A stretch of DNA of 64,000 nt from contig JBBQBI010000022.1 of NCBI GenBank assembly GCA_038363005.1, positions 1 through 64,000 of the forward strand, written 5' to 3'. The translations under genes were made by a program, and so were the position numbers. Below the pieces are notes generated by a model. That model did no database searches. It was not told the DNA's origin and was given only the letters and a program-made list of their open reading frames with translations. This stretch comes from JAKOWB01 sp038363005. Its GTDB lineage: Bacteria > Pseudomonadota > Alphaproteobacteria > Kiloniellales > JACOMY01. Below are positions 47,401-55,187 of the stretch, in pieces. How positions within the stretch are numbered: position 1 is the stretch's first letter; each line of letters starts with the position of its first letter.

Positions 47401-47479
47401 GCTGGCGCCACGCGGTGTGGCAAGGGGCGAGTTGAGGGCGCGCAAAGGCTGCTCGGCGGGCTGTGTGGGGTGCGGGTCT

Positions 47480-48151
47480 TTAGGCGGCGGCCAGCTGGAC
47501 GCGGGCGAAGCCCTGCGCATCGGTGGCCACCGGGCCAACGGTGACCGCGATGCTGCCGGTCATCATTGGCCCGGCGGTGACGAAGCTGTGGAACTCGCCG
47601 TTCTCGCCACAGGGATCGGCGCTGGCCGGCAGGTCCGCCAGCAGCTGCTTGTCGAAGTGGCGACCGGCCAGGTCCGCCGGCACCTGGCTGGTATCGACGC
47701 AGGTCAGCACCGCCTGCAGGCCGCTGGCGATCATGTTGCCGGCAAGTGCCCTGGTGTCGCGGCCCCAAAGCGGAAACAGCGGCGCCAGGCCGCTGCCGGC
47801 CAGTCTCTCCTCGCGCCACTGGCGGATGTCCTCGAGGAACAGGTCGCCGAAGGCGATGTGCGTGGCGCCCATCGCCTTGATCTTGCCGACGCCGCGTCCC
47901 ATGCGCTCCTCGTAGATCTTGTTCGGGCAGGGCCAGGGCACGAAAACCTCGACCACCGGCAGGTTGGTGGCGCTGGCCTGGCGGGCCACCAGCGCGCGCG
48001 GCACGCCATGCATGGTGACGGCATCGTTGGCTTCGCTGAAGGTGGTCAGCAGGCCGATCACCTCGACCCCGGCGGTACTGCGCAGCAGCTGCAGCGACCA
48101 GGCGCTGTCCTTGCCGCTCGACCAGGCCACCACCACCTTCGACCGCGCCAT
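47480..48151 (-). CDS. DUF71/Dph6-like adenine nucleotide alpha-hydrolase
   Basis: 223-residue ATP-pyrophosphatase-fold protein with the PP-loop WSSGKDSAWSLQLL near its start (about residue 10), typical of the DUF71 family that includes eukaryotic/archaeal diphthine-ammonia ligase Dph6. Bacteria lack diphthamide on EF-G, so bacterial members must amidate or adenylate something else. Further family parts are GDLFLEDIRQWRE and CGENGEFHSFVTAGP. The start at 48151 gives the usual MARSKVVVAWSSGKDS. It lies just upstream of the MFS gene and divergent from the DUF6056-like gene. Confidence 0.8.
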   Translation of the reverse strand: MARSKVVVAWSSGKDSAWSLQLLRSTAGVEVIGLLTTFSEANDAVTMHGVPRALVARQASATNLPVVEVFVPWPCPNKIYEERMGRGVGKIKAMGATHIAFGDLFLEDIRQWREERLAGSGLAPLFPLWGRDTRALAGNMIASGLQAVLTCVDTSQVPADLAGRHFDKQLLADLPASADPCGENGEFHSFVTAGPMMTGSIAVTVGPVATDAQGFARVQLAAA

Positions 48152-48321
48152 CCAGCGCCTCGCCAGCCTGCCAGGAAGCCGACAGGCTAGGCCGGCGGCG
48201 GTCGCGCTGGCAATCGGGGGGCACTTGCGGCAGCGACAAGTGTAGTTTGACAATGCGGTGCCGCAGCGTGCTCCGCTGACGGGGCTTGCTTAGGCACCAG
48301 GTCGGTTGGGGAGGGTGGGGC

Positions 48322-49752
48322 GTGGACGGAGGACGACCGCCAACGGCCGCGACCGTTACACAACGGCTGCGGCTTCCCATGCTGATCGCCGCCGTGGGAT
48401 TGGTGCCGATACTGGCCCTGCTGTTTGACGCCCTGCCGCAGGCCGATGACTTTTGTCTGGCGGGGACCTGGCGCGACTTTGGCTTCTGGGACGGCTATTG
48501 GCATTTGTGGCGGACCTGGACCGCCCGCATGACTCTGATACCGCTGATGATGGCGCCGCCGGCGCTGGCCGAGGCAACCGGCCTGGACCTGGCCACCAGC
48601 TACCGGCTGTTGCTGGTGGCGATGCTGACGATGCTGGTTCTGGCTGCGCGCTGGATCGCCGCCCTGCTGCTGCCGTGGACGACGCTGCCACTGCGATGGG
48701 GCGTCGCGCTGCTGCTCGTCTTCACGTTGGCCGGCAATGCCCGTTCCCTGCGCGACCTGCTCTACTGGCTGGGCGTCAACAGCTACTACCTGCCAGCCGG
48801 ACTGGCCATCGGGCTCTGCTTCCTGCTGCTGGTGCGGCCGCGCCTCGGTCGCGCCGGAGCGACGGCGGCGGTGCTGCTGGGATTGCTTGCCGGCCTGTCG
48901 GTGGAGTTCGGCGGGGTCTTCGCCTGCCTGGTGGCGGCGGCGGCCTGGAAGATCGTCGGGCGGACCCGCCAAGCGGCCTGTCTGGCGGTGGCCGCGGCGG
49001 GCCTTGCCGGTCTGCTGTTCCTGGTGCTGGCGCCAGGCAACGCCGCGCGCCAGGCGTCCAGCGGGCAGGTGGGAGACATCGGCCGCATGCTGCTGGAATC
49101 GCTGCCGGAGAGTCTGCAGTTCCTGGCTTTCGCCCAGAGCAGCCCCGGTCTGTTGGGCTGGCTGCTGCTGCTGGTGGCACTGGGTGCCGCCAGCGCGGTC
49201 GAGGCTCCGCCGGCAGGCATCGGGCGCGCTCGCCCGCTGCTCTGGCCGGCGGTGCTGCTGGTGCTGGCCCTGCCGCTCAGCGCCTTCGCCTTGGGTCTCG
49301 GCGCCGCCGGACTGGTGCTGCCATCCCGCGCGCAGAACTGCTTCCAGGTGGCCCTGCTGCCGATCCTGTCGTGGCTGGCATTGCGCTGGGGCGCCCAGTG
49401 GCGACCGCGGTGGGTCTCGGGCCGGCCGGCACGTCTGGCCACCGTGCTATTGCTGCTGGCCAGTCCGAATGCCTGGGTGGCGCTGGCTGAGCTGCCGCAG
49501 GCCGCCGCCTATGCGGCCAGCGGCGAGGCGCGGCTGGCCGCATTGGCGGCGCCGGGACCGGCGAACCAGAGCTTCCCGCCCCTGGCGGCCTATCCAGTCC
49601 TGCTGCACCAGGAGGATCTGAACCGCGACCCGGACCGCTGGGTCAACCTCTGCGCCGCGGAATTTTTCGACCGCGAGACCGTCTGGCTCGACAACAGCCA
49701 CGCGGCGCCGCCTGACGGCGGGCAGCCCTACTGGTTCCTCTGGCTCTTCTGA
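48322..49752 (+). CDS. DUF6056-like polytopic membrane protein
   Basis: 476-residue membrane protein with about ten to eleven hydrophobic segments. The first extracytoplasmic loop carries DALPQADDFCLAG, then the tract WHLWRTWTARMTL, a pattern I associate with the DUF6056 group of GT-C-like enzymes in which DD is the catalytic or metal-binding pair. Other loop signals are YLPAGLAIG, GVFACLV and LAPGNAARQ. The GTG at 48322 is chosen because GGAGGG lies seven bases upstream; a TTG at 48286 is less likely. Function is unknown and glycosyl transfer is an inference from the fold. Confidence 0.6.
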   Translation: MDGGRPPTAATVTQRLRLPMLIAAVGLVPILALLFDALPQADDFCLAGTWRDFGFWDGYWHLWRTWTARMTLIPLMMAPPALAEATGLDLATSYRLLLVAMLTMLVLAARWIAALLLPWTTLPLRWGVALLLVFTLAGNARSLRDLLYWLGVNSYYLPAGLAIGLCFLLLVRPRLGRAGATAAVLLGLLAGLSVEFGGVFACLVAAAAWKIVGRTRQAACLAVAAAGLAGLLFLVLAPGNAARQASSGQVGDIGRMLLESLPESLQFLAFAQSSPGLLGWLLLLVALGAASAVEAPPAGIGRARPLLWPAVLLVLALPLSAFALGLGAAGLVLPSRAQNCFQVALLPILSWLALRWGAQWRPRWVSGRPARLATVLLLLASPNAWVALAELPQAAAYAASGEARLAALAAPGPANQSFPPLAAYPVLLHQEDLNRDPDRWVNLCAAEFFDRETVWLDNSHAAPPDGGQPYWFLWLF

Positions 49753-49773
49753 CCCTGGTGCCGGTTCCCGGAC

Positions 49774-51939
49774 CTAGGGTGCCGGGCAGCTGCCCTGCGG
49801 GACCGCGGTCACGCCGGCCCCGGTCGTCGGAGCGACAGAGTTGCCGCTGGCGAAGAGACCGAGCGGCCCGGCGCTGAAGTCGTTGACCGCGATCGGCTGG
49901 GTCACGCTGTTGCCCGTCACCTCGGCGCAGAGGCCGTTGGGCGAGGCGTTGTTCAGTCGGATCGCGATCGGCAGGATCATGCCGTCGGCCAGCGTGTTCA
50001 CGACGGTGTTGTCGGCAATGATCACCCGACTGGTACCGCTGCCGAGTTGCACCACCGCGATGCTCTGGCGGTAGAAGTTCTCCACCCGATTGCGGCTGAC
50101 CACCAGGTCGAGCGCGGTGTCAGTGCCGTTCGCCAGCAGAGTGATGCCACCGACGCCGGCGATCGCTGGGTCGCGGAAGACATTGTCGGTGATCGTCGCG
50201 GTCAGCCTGGCATTGTCCGAAAGCTGGGCGAAGAACCCAGTTGACGCGACCCCGGGTCCGGAGCTGCCGGTGTTGAAGACCAGGTTGCGCTGGAACAGCA
50301 GCGTCATCTCGAAGTCCTGCGAGACCCGCATGGTCAACCCTTCTTCCCCCGGATCGAAGCTGCTGTCATGGACCAGCACCGTGGCTGCGCCGCCGGCGAC
50401 GGAGCCGAAGATGTGCACCGCGTCGTCGCGCACGTCGCGCACGGTGATCCGGTCGATGTCGATGGTGCCACCGGCATTGTCGATCTGGATGGCGTCTTCG
50501 GCATCGCTGGTCGGGCCCTTGGGACCACCGTCGCCGGTGATGAGCACATCGCGAATGGTGATGTCGCGCACGTCGGCGCCATAGATGCCGTTGCCGGCGT
50601 TGGGGAGAGCAACGTTGTCGACGTCGATCGACAGGATGTTGATGGCCTGGATTAGGTTGCCGTTGGCCAGGGTGATGCCGTTGCCGTCCAGCGGGTTTTC
50701 CACCGTGGGGCGCTGCCCGTTACCCAGGAAACAAATGTTGCGGCGGCCCAGCGTCACTTCGCCGTGCAGGCCGGCGCCAAGCAGCGCCTGGTCGTTCTTC
50801 AGATGAAAGTCGCTGTTGTAGAAGCTGGTGGTGCCGTCGCCACGGTGCAGGATGATCACCGCGCCCTCCGGGGTTCCGGCCTCGGCCTCGGCCAGCGACT
50901 GAAAGCGATCTTCGTAGGTGCCGGCGCCGCCGGCATCGAAGGTGTTGTCGACGTGATAGAAGGGCACCGCGCCGCTGCCATCGGTCAAGGTGAAGCGGTC
51001 GCCGATGCCTTCGGTCAGCACGACCAGCTCCTGGCGTTCCACTGGTTCGAACAGACGGACGGCCGTCTGGCGGCGCACCGCCGGCGCGCCGGCGCCGCGG
51101 TCGGGTGCCGCGTCGCCGCCCCACAGCGCGATGCTGACGCCGACCGTGGCCTGGCCGCCGAAGCGGGTATCCCAGCCCAGCGCGCCGACCAGCGAGACGC
51201 GGTCGAAGAGGTCGGCCTGCAGCCGGCCGCGCAGGCCGGTAGCGGCCTCCTGGTCCAGCGGCGAATCGAAATGGTAGCCGCGCAGCGCGGCATAGAGCTG
51301 CCAGTCCGGGTTTTCCGCCAGCAGTCCGGCCTGCTGCAGGTCGACCCCGACCTCGCCCTCAATGCCCCAGGCGGCGCGCTCGGTCAGTTCTCCCAGGATC
51401 AGTTCGTTGCCGACGTACTGGTCGGCGATCAGCTTCTCCACCACGCCATGGGTATCTGGTGCCCAATAGCCATCGAGCCGGAGGTCGAGCGCGGGCGAGA
51501 GGTATTCGACGCCGGCGTTGATCCAGCCGAAGTCCCCGTGCTCGCCCTCGCGCCAGTCGTAGCCGGCATGCAGCCCCCAGAGCGTCGCCCCGGCGGAGTC
51601 GAGCGGACGCCGATAGATCACGTCGCTGGTAAAGGCGAGGTTGCCGTTGTTCTCGATATGGCCGCGCAGGTCGAGCGACAGCGCGCCGTCGTCATAGGGA
51701 TCGCCGCTGCCGTTATCCAGCAGGTGGCCGACCACGGCGCCGACGCTGCTGTAGCCGTCGTTGTCGAGTCCCTTGCCCTGGTGGGTTTTCACGGTGGCCT
51801 TGAGGCCCCAGCCGTCGCTCAGCAGCAGGTCTTCCGCCTTGGTTGCCTGCGGTGTGAGCCCTGCCAGCCAGAACAAGCCAGCCGTCAGCGGCAAAGCCGC
51901 GGCCCGCACGCGCCGAATCGCCCGCATTGCATCCCCCAT
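49774..51939 (-). CDS. Inverse-autotransporter-like barrel plus beta-helix surface protein
   Basis: 721-residue secreted protein. A signal peptide (to about residue 35, AALPLTAGLFWLAG followed by TKAED) precedes a beta-rich N-terminal domain of alternating aromatic/polar strands (about 40-280: GWGLKATVKTHQG, YDWREGEHGDFGWINAGVEYL, ALRGYHFDSPLDQEA), resembling the inverse-autotransporter barrel of intimin/invasin. A linker follows. The C-terminal half (about 390-690) is a right-handed parallel beta-helix of irregular turns. The N-terminal barrel with exported C-terminus fits inverse-autotransporter topology, but the repeat passenger is beta-helical, not Ig-like. Divergent from the MBL hydrolase across an AT-rich gap. 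Confidence 0.62.
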   Translation of the reverse strand: MGDAMRAIRRVRAAALPLTAGLFWLAGLTPQATKAEDLLLSDGWGLKATVKTHQGKGLDNDGYSSVGAVVGHLLDNGSGDPYDDGALSLDLRGHIENNGNLAFTSDVIYRRPLDSAGATLWGLHAGYDWREGEHGDFGWINAGVEYLSPALDLRLDGYWAPDTHGVVEKLIADQYVGNELILGELTERAAWGIEGEVGVDLQQAGLLAENPDWQLYAALRGYHFDSPLDQEAATGLRGRLQADLFDRVSLVGALGWDTRFGGQATVGVSIALWGGDAAPDRGAGAPAVRRQTAVRLFEPVERQELVVLTEGIGDRFTLTDGSGAVPFYHVDNTFDAGGAGTYEDRFQSLAEAEAGTPEGAVIILHRGDGTTSFYNSDFHLKNDQALLGAGLHGEVTLGRRNICFLGNGQRPTVENPLDGNGITLANGNLIQAINILSIDVDNVALPNAGNGIYGADVRDITIRDVLITGDGGPKGPTSDAEDAIQIDNAGGTIDIDRITVRDVRDDAVHIFGSVAGGAATVLVHDSSFDPGEEGLTMRVSQDFEMTLLFQRNLVFNTGSSGPGVASTGFFAQLSDNARLTATITDNVFRDPAIAGVGGITLLANGTDTALDLVVSRNRVENFYRQSIAVVQLGSGTSRVIIADNTVVNTLADGMILPIAIRLNNASPNGLCAEVTGNSVTQPIAVNDFSAGPLGLFASGNSVAPTTGAGVTAVPQGSCPAP

Positions 51940-52013
51940 AACTATCCCGCCGGATAGACAGGCACGCCCCCGCGCGCCCAATCAACAGGGTGGTGCATAA
52001 AAGTTTATTTTTC

Positions 52014-52028
52014 AACCGTGTGACGGTT
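52014..52028. promoter_or_regulatory. Palindrome in AT-rich divergent promoter region
   Basis: AACCGT-GTG-ACGGTT is a perfect dyad lying in the AT-rich gap 51940-52226 between the beta-helix protein and the MBL hydrolase. TTGAAA overlaps its right flank on the minus strand. A second, weaker pair GTCAC...GTGAC occurs at 52132-52147. Candidate operator for one or both divergent genes; the remaining gap holds no gene. Confidence 0.35.
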
Positions 52029-52226
52029 TCCGCCGATCTACTCACCCGATTACGAGATTTTCACCTATGGGATTGAAATCAAACACGATGACTCTGCGGT
52101 CGGCGCCCTTGCGGCCGCATATCACGCGATAGTCACACCATCGTGACGCTTGGCCCCCCGCGCCGCTGACCAACGGGTCCTGCTGCCCTAGACTGGCCGC
52201 ACCGGTACCCCAGGGAGACACGACAG

Positions 52227-53099
52227 ATGATCCTCACGCTGCTCGGCACCGGCTGCCCGGTGGTCTCGCTGGAGCGTGCCGGCCCGGCGCAGCTGGTCAG
52301 CCTTGGCGAGCGCCACCTGCTGATCGACTGCGGCAGTGGCGTGACCCAGCGGCTGCTGGCGGCCGGCGTGCCGGGCCGCAAGATCGACGCGCTGCTGTTG
52401 ACGCACCTGCACAGCGACCACCTGGTCGACCTGTTCCAGCTGGTCATCTCCTCCTGGCACCAGGGGCGCGAACGCCCCTGGCAGGTCTTCGGTCCGCCTG
52501 GCACCAAGCGCTATGTCGAGGGACTGATGACCCTGTGGCAGCCGGAGCTGGCGCAGCGCATCGCCTACGAGCGGCGCCCCTCGACCGCTAGCCTGGAGGT
52601 CGAGGTGACGGAGATCGCCGCCGGCTGGCGGCTCGATCTCGACGGCCTGGAGGCCACGGCCTTCGACGTCGAGCACCATCCAGTGAAGCACGCTTTCGGC
52701 TTCCACTGCGCCGGTGGCGGGCGGCGCCTCGTTGTCTCCGGCGATACCCGGCGCTGCGCCGCGCTGATCGAAGCCGCCCGGGGCGCCGACCTGCTGCTGC
52801 ACGAGGTCTTCGTGCACCGCGAGATGCCGGTGGTGGCTGGCGTGCGCTCGGCCGAAACCGTGGCCAACGTCGCCGCCTACCACACGCTCGCCACCGAGGT
52901 TGGCAAGATCGCCACCGAAGCCGGCGTCGGCGCGCTCTGCCTGACCCACATTGTGCCGCCCGCCGCCGGGCGCGCCGCGCTGCTCGCCGAGGTGATGGCC
53001 GACTTCAAGGGCCCGACGCTGCTGGGCGAGGACTTGATGCGCATCGACCTGGTGACCCACCAGGTGAGTCACGGACTGGCGCACTGGTCGCTTGGCTAG
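52227..53099 (+). CDS. MBL-fold metallo-hydrolase (tRNase Z/arylsulfatase-like)
   Basis: 290-residue metallo-beta-lactamase-fold hydrolase. The dinuclear-metal motif HLHSDHLVDL is at about residues 62-71, followed by VSGDTRRCAALIEAARGADLL, whose Asp completes the site, and further His residues (HEVFVHRE, THIVPP). The spacing recalls the RNase Z-like branch of the superfamily, some of which act on esters or sulfates instead. An AGGGAG site precedes the ATG at 52227. Its stop overlaps the convergent LysR by four bases. Substrate not readable from sequence. Confidence 0.82.
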   Translation: MILTLLGTGCPVVSLERAGPAQLVSLGERHLLIDCGSGVTQRLLAAGVPGRKIDALLLTHLHSDHLVDLFQLVISSWHQGRERPWQVFGPPGTKRYVEGLMTLWQPELAQRIAYERRPSTASLEVEVTEIAAGWRLDLDGLEATAFDVEHHPVKHAFGFHCAGGGRRLVVSGDTRRCAALIEAARGADLLLHEVFVHREMPVVAGVRSAETVANVAAYHTLATEVGKIATEAGVGALCLTHIVPPAAGRAALLAEVMADFKGPTLLGEDLMRIDLVTHQVSHGLAHWSLG

Positions 53100-54055
53100 T
53101 CGGGCAGCAGCCCCGAGGCCCGCGCTTCCTGACGCAGCCACTCGGCGAAAAGCCCCGCCTCGGGCTTGCGGCGTGGCTGGTCGAGCGGGCGAAGCAGATA
53201 GTGCGACAGGCGTGGCGGGCGAGAGACGCCCAGAACGTCGGCCAGGCGTCCGGCCTCGATGTGGGGCCGGGCGAAGGAGCGCAGGATAAGCGCATGGCCG
53301 ATGCCGGCACTGGCCAGCTCCAGCGCCATGATCGAGGAGTCGACGCGCACGATCTGCCGCCGGCTCGGCGACGGCAAGCCGGCGGCCTTGAACGCGCGTG
53401 CCCAGGCGTCGTCGACCTCCATGATCTCGATCAGCGTCTCGCCCGCCAGGTCGGCCAGACCGCGCTGTTTCGGCTTGCGGCCGGGCGGCGGACGGCCGAC
53501 CGCGATGACCGGATCGTTCTCGATCCGCTCGGCGCTGAAGCCCGGCCATTCTCCGTTGCCGACGCGGATTTCCACGTCAACGCGCTCGGCCGGAATGGCG
53601 CTGTTGAAGATCGCTGAATAGAGCCGGATGGCGATCGCCGGATAGGCGGCGATGAAGGACTTCAGGCGTGGCGCCAGCCACAGCGCGCCGAAGGAGACTG
53701 GGACGCGCACCGCCAGCGAGGCCGCGCCGCCGCCGCCAAACAGGCCCATGGTCGAAGCGGCGATCTCGTCGAAGGCCTTCTGGATCGACGGCAGGTAAGC
53801 CTTGCCCATCTCGGTCAGCCGCACACCGTGCGCCAGTCGCTCAAACAGCGGGAAACCCAGGTGCTTCTCCAGCGAGCGCACCTGGTAGCTGACCGCCGCC
53901 TGGGTCAGGCCCAGCGTCGTGGCGGCGCCGGTGAAGCTGCCGATGCGCGCCGTCGCCTCAAAGCCGCGCAGCCAGTTCAGCGGCGGCAGGGGGTGCTCCC
54001 GCGCCGCCTCGGCCGGCGTCGTAGGGATCGTCTCGCGCTCGCTCCGGCGTGCCAT
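53096..54055 (-). CDS. LysR-family regulator, GcvA-like
   Basis: 319-residue LysR regulator with helix-turn-helix FEATARIGSFTGAATTLGLT followed by QAAVSYQVRSLEKHLGFPLF and the effector domain. The phrase L.WLRGFEATAR..SFTGAA at about residues 25-42 matches the GcvA/AmpR-type subgroup. The start at 54055 has GGAGAC upstream, and an AAAAAA/T6 run beside a GGGCC-TCAC-GGCCC hairpin (54072-54097) lies in its leader. The PhyH gene is divergent, 127 bases away, and is the likely target. Confidence 0.87.
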   Translation of the reverse strand: MARRSERETIPTTPAEAAREHPLPPLNWLRGFEATARIGSFTGAATTLGLTQAAVSYQVRSLEKHLGFPLFERLAHGVRLTEMGKAYLPSIQKAFDEIAASTMGLFGGGGAASLAVRVPVSFGALWLAPRLKSFIAAYPAIAIRLYSAIFNSAIPAERVDVEIRVGNGEWPGFSAERIENDPVIAVGRPPPGRKPKQRGLADLAGETLIEIMEVDDAWARAFKAAGLPSPSRRQIVRVDSSIMALELASAGIGHALILRSFARPHIEAGRLADVLGVSRPPRLSHYLLRPLDQPRRKPEAGLFAEWLRQEARASGLLPD

Positions 54056-54182
54056 GACCTGTCTCCTGTCCAAAAAAGAACAGGGGCCTCACGGCCCAAA
54101 GCCTTCGTTTGAGTTTAGGGCAGTTGGCGCCGAGCATAAAGCCAAGCGTACGACGAATGGACCCCACGCCGAAGGGACGACG

Positions 54183-55079
54183 ATGAACACCGACCATGTG
54201 CCCGAGCTGCGCGAGCGCGGCTACACCATCATCCGCGGCTTCCTCGACAAGGACGAGATCGCCGAGGTGCGCGCGGCGGTGGACGCTGTCTATGCCGAGG
54301 GCATGAAGCACCACCGGAGCTACCGCGACCACAACCTGCTATTCGAGGTGCTGGACGACCCGCAGGCCAAGCAGCGCCTGGTGCTACAGGCCTACTGGTT
54401 TGCCTGGATCAACGCCAAGCTTGAGAAGATGCGGCGCAGCCAGAAGTACTTCGAGGCACTGGCGCCGCTGCTCGGCCCCGACATCAAGCAGATGGTGAAC
54501 CAGATCCATTGGAAGCATCCGGGCGCCAAGTACACCTACTACCGCTTCCATCAGGACATCCGCTTCCGCGAGCGCAAGGACCTGCTGACCAACTTCGACC
54601 GCTTCTACGTGACCACCGGCCTGGCGGTGAACAAGCAGGGTGCGCACAACGGCGGACTGAAGATCTTCCCCTACAGCCACAAGAAGGGCTACCTCGGGCT
54701 GTCCGACGAGTATTCCCATGTGATGATCGGCAATCCGGCGCAGGACGCGGAGCTGCGGTCCAAGGGCCTGGAGCCCCAGGACGTCGTGCAGCTGGAGATG
54801 GAGCCGGGCGACCTGGCGCTCTGGACCCTGCTGACGGTGCACGGTTCGACCGCCAACACCGGCACGGAGGAGCGCATCCTGATGCTGAACAGCTACGTGC
54901 GCGCCGAGGATTCGCCGGAGCGCGGCGAGTGGGCGTTCCGTGACGGCCGCTCGGTCCCGCTGGGGCCGGAGCCGGAGATCTGCAAGTACGAGCAGCTGCG
55001 CGAGAAGCCCGGTCCCTTCTACATCGAAGAGGACTGGACCAAGCTGGAGAAGCCCGCCGCCGGCGCGGCGGCGATGTAG
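54183..55079 (+). CDS. Phytanoyl-CoA dioxygenase (PhyH)-family protein
   Basis: 298-residue Fe(II)/2-oxoglutarate-dependent oxygenase of the PhyH type. The metal triad can be placed as HQD (RFHQDIRF, His about residue 123, Asp two later) and a distal His in LLTVHGSTANT (about residue 219), with the 2-oxoglutarate-binding Arg expected just after, in EERILMLNSYVRAED. The start is the ATG at 54183 with GAAGGGA before it; upstream frames are artefacts. It is probably regulated by the divergent LysR. Substrate unknown; the family also includes hydroxylases for natural products and halogenases. Confidence 0.85.
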   Translation: MNTDHVPELRERGYTIIRGFLDKDEIAEVRAAVDAVYAEGMKHHRSYRDHNLLFEVLDDPQAKQRLVLQAYWFAWINAKLEKMRRSQKYFEALAPLLGPDIKQMVNQIHWKHPGAKYTYYRFHQDIRFRERKDLLTNFDRFYVTTGLAVNKQGAHNGGLKIFPYSHKKGYLGLSDEYSHVMIGNPAQDAELRSKGLEPQDVVQLEMEPGDLALWTLLTVHGSTANTGTEERILMLNSYVRAEDSPERGEWAFRDGRSVPLGPEPEICKYEQLREKPGPFYIEEDWTKLEKPAAGAAAM

Positions 55080-55098
55080 TCCAGGCGCCAGTGCCGCA

Positions 55099-55146
55099 GT
55101 CCCCCCCTCTGCCGCTTCGGCGGGAGAGGGCCGGGGTGAGGGTGGT
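55099..55146. repeat. GC-rich palindrome, intergenic repeat family B copy 2
   Basis: CCCTCT-G-CCGC-TTCG-GCGG-G-AGAGGG forms a hairpin with a UUCG tetraloop, followed by CCGGGGTGAGGG. The unit closely matches bases 50-91 (CCCCTCTCCCGC...GCGGGGGAGGGCCGGGGAGGG). It lies between the PhyH stop and the convergent ABC ATPase and could act as a terminator for both. Confidence 0.7.
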
Positions 55147-55187
55147 CGGTCTTCTGAAACCAGCCCGCCACCCTTCATCCGGCTTCG

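Noticed and set aside
54072..54097. GGGCC/GGCCC hairpin and six-T run in the LysR (GcvA-like) leader considered as a terminator
   Set aside because: Only a 5-bp stem and the T-run is six bases away from it; it lies upstream of the LysR start rather than after a gene, so it is mentioned only in that gene's entry.
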